Source: Candidatus Sulfotelmatobacter sp.
GTDB lineage: Bacteria; Acidobacteriota; Terriglobia; Terriglobales; Acidobacteriaceae
NCBI GenBank assembly: GCA_025462865.1
Contig: JAOAPI010000145.1
Location: 1-64,000 of the forward strand
Length of the DNA: 64,000 bases
Direction: 5' to 3'
Shown one piece after another: positions 60,598 to 64,000 of the stretch; the first letter of the stretch is position 1; each line of letters opens with the position of its first letter. The notes beneath the pieces are model-generated. The model did no database searches. It was given only the letters and a program-made list of their open reading frames with translations, and was not told where the DNA came from. The translations under genes and the position numbers were made by a program.

Positions 60598-61995
60598 ATG
60601 GGAAGAGCCAGGGTAAGAATTATCGGTGCGGGGCTTGCGGGATCGGAAGCGGCGTGGCAGTGCGCCCAGCGTGGCGTAGAGGTGGAACTGTTTGAGATGC
60701 GTCCCGTGCGGTTAACGCCAGCGCACCAGACAGCTGATTTCGCCGAGCTGGTGTGCTCGAATTCGCTGAAGTCAGATAGCGAGAATACAGCTCCGTGGTT
60801 ACTGAAGGAAGAAATGCGAAGGGCGGGATCTCATCTGCTGCAAATTGCGCGAGAGTGCGCGGTTCCTGCCGGGCATGCGCTGGCCGTGGACCGGGTTGCG
60901 TTTGCCGCGAAGGTGACGGAAGCGATTTCACGCGAGACGCGGATTACAGTGCGACGGGAAGAAGTGACTTCGATTGATGAGGCGGACCAGGCGGTCACTG
61001 TCATTGCGACCGGGCCTTTGACTTCGGAGGCATTGGCGGCGGAGATTGCGCGGCTGAGTACGAGGTCGGAAGACACAACACCTGGGCGGGCGAGCCAGTT
61101 CCCACATCATCCTGCGATGAACGCTCCGCATCTGTATTTTTACGATTCGATCAGCCCAATTGTGGAAGCGGATTCGATAGACATGTCCCGCGTGTATATG
61201 GCGGCGCGGTATGACAAGGGATCGGCGGATTACATCAACTGTCCGATGACGGCGGAAGACTATGCCCGGTTCTACGATGCGCTCATAGCGGCGCAGCCGG
61301 TGGAAGAACGTGATTGGGAGAAGTTGAATTATTTTGAGAGCTGTCTCCCCATTGAGGAAATTGCGCGACGTGGCCGCGATACCTTGCGCTTTGGTCCCAT
61401 GAAGCCCGTGGGCTTGAAGGATCCACGCACCGGGCGCATGCCATACGCCGTAGTGCAGTTGCGCCAGGAAAATCTTCGAGCGGACTCCTACAACCTGGTG
61501 GGCTTTCAGAACCATTTGAGGTTTGGCGAACAGGCGCGCGTCTTGCGGCTGATTCCAGGACTTGAGAATGCACGATTCCTTCGTTACGGGCAGATTCATC
61601 GCAACACTTACATCAACAGTCCCGCCTTGTTGCAGGAAACGCTGCAGATGAAGGCGCATCCCCAAGTATTATTTGCCGGACAGATTTGCGGCGTAGAAGG
61701 GTACGTGGAATCGATTGCAACCGGATTGATGGCCGGAATCAACGCTGGCGCTCTAGCGACCGGAGACGCACTCGTGCCGCCACCGCGCGCCTCGGCCTTC
61801 GGATCTCTGACTCATTACGTTACTCATGCGGATCCGAAAAACTTTCAGCCTGCGAATATCACCTTTGATCTGCTGCCGCCGCTGGAGAAGAAGATCCGTG
61901 ACCGCAAAGAACGGCACCGCTTGCAGTGTGAACTCGCATTGAAGCAATTCGACGGATGGCTGGAACAGACACGCGCGATCGTCGCGAAAGCTTAG
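60598..61995 (+). CDS. trmFO: Methylenetetrahydrofolate-tRNA-(uracil-5-)-methyltransferase TrmFO
   Basis: The 465-residue protein opens RVRIIGAGLAGSEAAWQCAQ, the FAD-binding motif, and contains ELVCSNSLKSDSENTAPWLL with the Cys that is characteristic of TrmFO. It further has PAGHALAVDRVAFAAKVTEA, YVESIATGLMAGINAG and the ending typical of GidA-like folds. It methylates U54 of tRNA using methylenetetrahydrofolate and FAD. The start is ATG 60598, with only a weak ribosome site. The gene stands between the DUF4440 group and a GNAT gene on the same strand. Confidence 0.97.
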   Translation: MGRARVRIIGAGLAGSEAAWQCAQRGVEVELFEMRPVRLTPAHQTADFAELVCSNSLKSDSENTAPWLLKEEMRRAGSHLLQIARECAVPAGHALAVDRVAFAAKVTEAISRETRITVRREEVTSIDEADQAVTVIATGPLTSEALAAEIARLSTRSEDTTPGRASQFPHHPAMNAPHLYFYDSISPIVEADSIDMSRVYMAARYDKGSADYINCPMTAEDYARFYDALIAAQPVEERDWEKLNYFESCLPIEEIARRGRDTLRFGPMKPVGLKDPRTGRMPYAVVQLRQENLRADSYNLVGFQNHLRFGEQARVLRLIPGLENARFLRYGQIHRNTYINSPALLQETLQMKAHPQVLFAGQICGVEGYVESIATGLMAGINAGALATGDALVPPPRASAFGSLTHYVTHADPKNFQPANITFDLLPPLEKKIRDRKERHRLQCELALKQFDGWLEQTRAIVAKA

Positions 61996-62032
61996 ATCGT
62001 GGCGTACCCGAGAACGACAAGATCGCGGAGAG

Positions 62033-62518
62033 ATGCCTCCGACAACTCAGATCGAGATTTGTCGCGCCAGGCCCGAAGACGCGGCCGCGATTGCGGCGTT
62101 GCTACATGAATCATTTTTCGAGTTCAAACCTATTTACACAGAGGCAGGTTTCGCTGCCACGACTCCGAGCGCGGACCAGATTGCCAAGCGCATGGTCGAA
62201 GGACCGGTTTGGGTCGCGGTGCGTCAGGCAGTATTGCTGGGCACGGTGGCCGCTGTCATAAAAGACGCGTCCGTGTACGTTCGCGGTATGGGCGTCCTCC
62301 CGGCGGCTCGGGGATCGGGAACAGGCTCGCGACTGCTGCAGCAGGTAGAACCCTGGGCCATCAGCCAAGGGTCTATCGCCTTGTCTCTGAGCACGACGCC
62401 GTTCCTCCATTCTGCCATCCGTCTGTATGAAAAGTCCGGCTTTCTGCGGACGGAGCGCGGGCCTCACGACCTGTTCGGTACTCCCCTCTTCACCATGGAG
62501 AAGACCATCTCCAAGTAG
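62033..62518 (+). CDS. GNAT family N-acetyltransferase
   Basis: The 161-residue protein opens IEICRARPEDAAAIAALLHE and carries the acetyl-CoA loop VLPAARGSGTGSRLLQQVEP with the RGSGTG motif, then a strand and the ending AIRLYEKSGFLRTE, which is typical of GNAT proteins. The substrate is unknown. The start is ATG 62033, with GGAG close before it. It follows trmFO by 37 bases but is unrelated to it in function as far as can be seen. Confidence 0.9.
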   Translation: MPPTTQIEICRARPEDAAAIAALLHESFFEFKPIYTEAGFAATTPSADQIAKRMVEGPVWVAVRQAVLLGTVAAVIKDASVYVRGMGVLPAARGSGTGSRLLQQVEPWAISQGSIALSLSTTPFLHSAIRLYEKSGFLRTERGPHDLFGTPLFTMEKTISK

Positions 62519-62661
62519 CTCAGGACTGCCGGAGACCGGGATTAATTCGCATTGCCGCATTTTCCCTGCAACAAAATCCTTTCCAACTCCGTATCTAATA
62601 ACGGTTGCGAAACCGGCGCGCAGGCTTACGTTCCCCTACCCGTCGCGTCCAAACAAAGCCG

Positions 62662-63921
62662 ATGACCATTGCCGACCTATTCCGGGATGTTCTGCGGACC
62701 CTGTGGGCGCACAAGCTGCGGGCGTTCTTAACCATGTTTGGCATCGCCTGGGGCATTGTGTCGATCGTGTTGATGGTGGCGGCCGGCGAAGGCTTGCGCA
62801 AGGGCCAGGAAGAGCAGACCAGAAATCTAGGCAAAGACGTGATGATCGTCTTCCACGGCCGCACCAGCTTGCAGGCCGGTGGAACGCATGCAGGCCGTGT
62901 TTTGCATTGGGAAGACGACGATGTGCCCGTCGTGCAGGCGGAAGCTCCTGACTGCCAGTATGCAATCCCAGAATTGGAACAAGACACGGTACGCGCACAT
63001 AGCAACTTCAACAATGCTGCATTGACGGTGACCGGCTCGTATCCGCAATTTGCCTATATTCGCACTCTCGATGTAGGCCAGGGACGCTTCTACGATTGGG
63101 ATGACATGCGCGAGGCAAGGCGCGTCGCATTTCTGGGATCGGACGCGTCGAAGCAGTTATTTCCAGGGCGTAACCCCGTAGGAGAAAACGTATACCTCAA
63201 TGATTTCCCCTTCGTCGTAATTGGAGTCATGGCGAAAAAGAAACAGGATTCCAGCTACGACGGCTGGGACGTGAATAAGATTTTCGTTCCGTTTTCAGCG
63301 ATGCGGCGTGATTTCCCGGACAAGCCGCCAGGAACTTCGACAACCTTCGACCAACTTCTGGTCACGCCCAAGTCGGTGGAACAGCATACGGCCTGCAAAC
63401 ATGAAGTGCGCGCGGCGCTAGCCCGCATGCATCGTTACGATCCCGCAGACAAGGAAGCTTGTCCTATTTGGGATACGGTGCAGGAAGCACAGGCCTTCAA
63501 GACGATGACCGATGGAATGAAATATTTTCTGGGCGCAGTGGGAATTGTGACGCTGTTACTGGGCGGCATCGGCGTGATGAATGTAATGCTGATAGCGGTG
63601 CGCGAGCGAACGCGGGAGATTGGCGTGCGCAAAGCCATCGGAGCGCCGGGGGGAACTATTCTGCGGCAGTTCTTTGTAGAGGCTCTGATTATCGCTTTGC
63701 TAAGCGGAGCCATCGGCTTGGGTATAGCGTTTGGCTTTTGTGCCGTGGTGAACTTACTTCCCATGCCCGATTTTTTCGCGGGGCTGATTCCGGACTGGAC
63801 CTCGGCGCTGGTCGCCACCGGACTGCTGGGCACCATCGCCGTCGCTGCAGCGCTTTATCCAGCGCGGAGAGCAGCGTCGATTGATCCCATTGAAGCTCTG
63901 CGGTACGAGGCAGGTGGATAA
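62662..63921 (+). CDS. MacB-type ABC transporter permease (FtsX fold)
   Basis: The start is ATG 62662, giving MTIADLFRDVLRTLWAHKLR, close to the start of the permease encoded at 41182-42429. The 419 residues have the leading helix, a periplasmic core (FLGSDASKQLFPGRNPVGEN) and three C-terminal helices, with the signature MNVMLIAVRERTREIGVRKA and the ending LYPARRAASIDPIEALRYEA. As with the other two copies, no ATPase or fusion protein is adjacent within the window. It ends 79 bases before the window edge; those bases hold no visible signal. Confidence 0.92.
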   Translation: MTIADLFRDVLRTLWAHKLRAFLTMFGIAWGIVSIVLMVAAGEGLRKGQEEQTRNLGKDVMIVFHGRTSLQAGGTHAGRVLHWEDDDVPVVQAEAPDCQYAIPELEQDTVRAHSNFNNAALTVTGSYPQFAYIRTLDVGQGRFYDWDDMREARRVAFLGSDASKQLFPGRNPVGENVYLNDFPFVVIGVMAKKKQDSSYDGWDVNKIFVPFSAMRRDFPDKPPGTSTTFDQLLVTPKSVEQHTACKHEVRAALARMHRYDPADKEACPIWDTVQEAQAFKTMTDGMKYFLGAVGIVTLLLGGIGVMNVMLIAVRERTREIGVRKAIGAPGGTILRQFFVEALIIALLSGAIGLGIAFGFCAVVNLLPMPDFFAGLIPDWTSALVATGLLGTIAVAAALYPARRAASIDPIEALRYEAGG

Positions 63922-64000
63922 GAGGCTTTTCCTCGATCGGCTTCGTGAAATTTCGCGCCCGTCGTGGTTCAGGATTTTGAACAATGCTAATAGAAATCAT

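Overview
The window looks like chromosomal DNA from an acidobacterium, probably a soil Terriglobia/Koribacter-type lineage. This is inferred from gene content and style, not from a marker gene. The support is: an outer-membrane cell plan (kdsB, an OmpA-domain protein), a MXAN_5187-type protein, isoquinoline-oxidoreductase-like IorA/IorB proteins, lone MacB-type permeases, a two-domain ThyX relative, and many short GC-rich palindromic repeats between and inside genes. No phage, transposon, integrase or CRISPR array was seen. Housekeeping genes are intact and densely packed.

Layout. 1-3032: a truncated CocE-type hydrolase, then a SAM-I riboswitch with a terminator-like hairpin, a threonine-synthase-like PLP enzyme with a zinc ribbon, and a MoaD/ThiS-like sulfur carrier. 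3067-7105: a TetR-controlled efflux operon (regulator, membrane fusion protein, ABC ATPase, ABC-2 permease) with a clear promoter and operator. 7758-10649: the yceD-rpmF-plsX-fabD lipid/ribosome operon on the minus strand. 10799-11509: a FitA/VapB-VapC toxin-antitoxin pair. 11540-14136: IorAB-like molybdenum hydroxylase. 14278-20784: a PilZ protein, a TPR protein, a DksA-like regulator, a secreted sedolisin, small unknown proteins, a MXAN_5187-type protein and an XRE regulator. 20920-25650: dienelactone hydrolase, GNAT, FabG, a DUF2071 protein and the ThyX relative. 25978-26594: a Doc toxin with a ribbon-helix-helix partner. 26765-29787: recA, coaD, aminotransferase. 29881-33506: mannose-6-phosphate isomerase, mannose-1-phosphate guanylyltransferase and phosphomannomutase, together a GDP-mannose pathway. 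33581-37537: M48 protease, kdsB, tRNA-Met(CAT), OmpA-domain protein. 37824-42429: PQQ alcohol dehydrogenase with haem c and two MacB-type permeases. 42657-48261: one protein with HD-GYP, GAF, GGDEF and PilZ domains, a cation efflux protein and an ATP-dependent DNA ligase. 48377-52211: DUF1385 (YqhQ-like), prfA, DinB-like, prmC. 52297-58283: purF, purL and selB. 58297-63921: an AhpD-like protein, three tandem DUF4440-like secreted proteins, trmFO, a GNAT and a third MacB-type permease.

The two most notable observations are these. First, a SAM-I riboswitch sits in front of a threonine-synthase-like gene followed by a sulfur-carrier gene whose GG motif is masked by two residues (GG-TS). This suggests a protein-thiocarboxylate route to homocysteine rather than ordinary threonine synthesis. 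Second, dispersed repeats lie in frame inside conserved proteins: the same roughly 60-base two-hairpin element is in purL and the DUF1385 gene, and a different G-rich repeat is in the DNA ligase.
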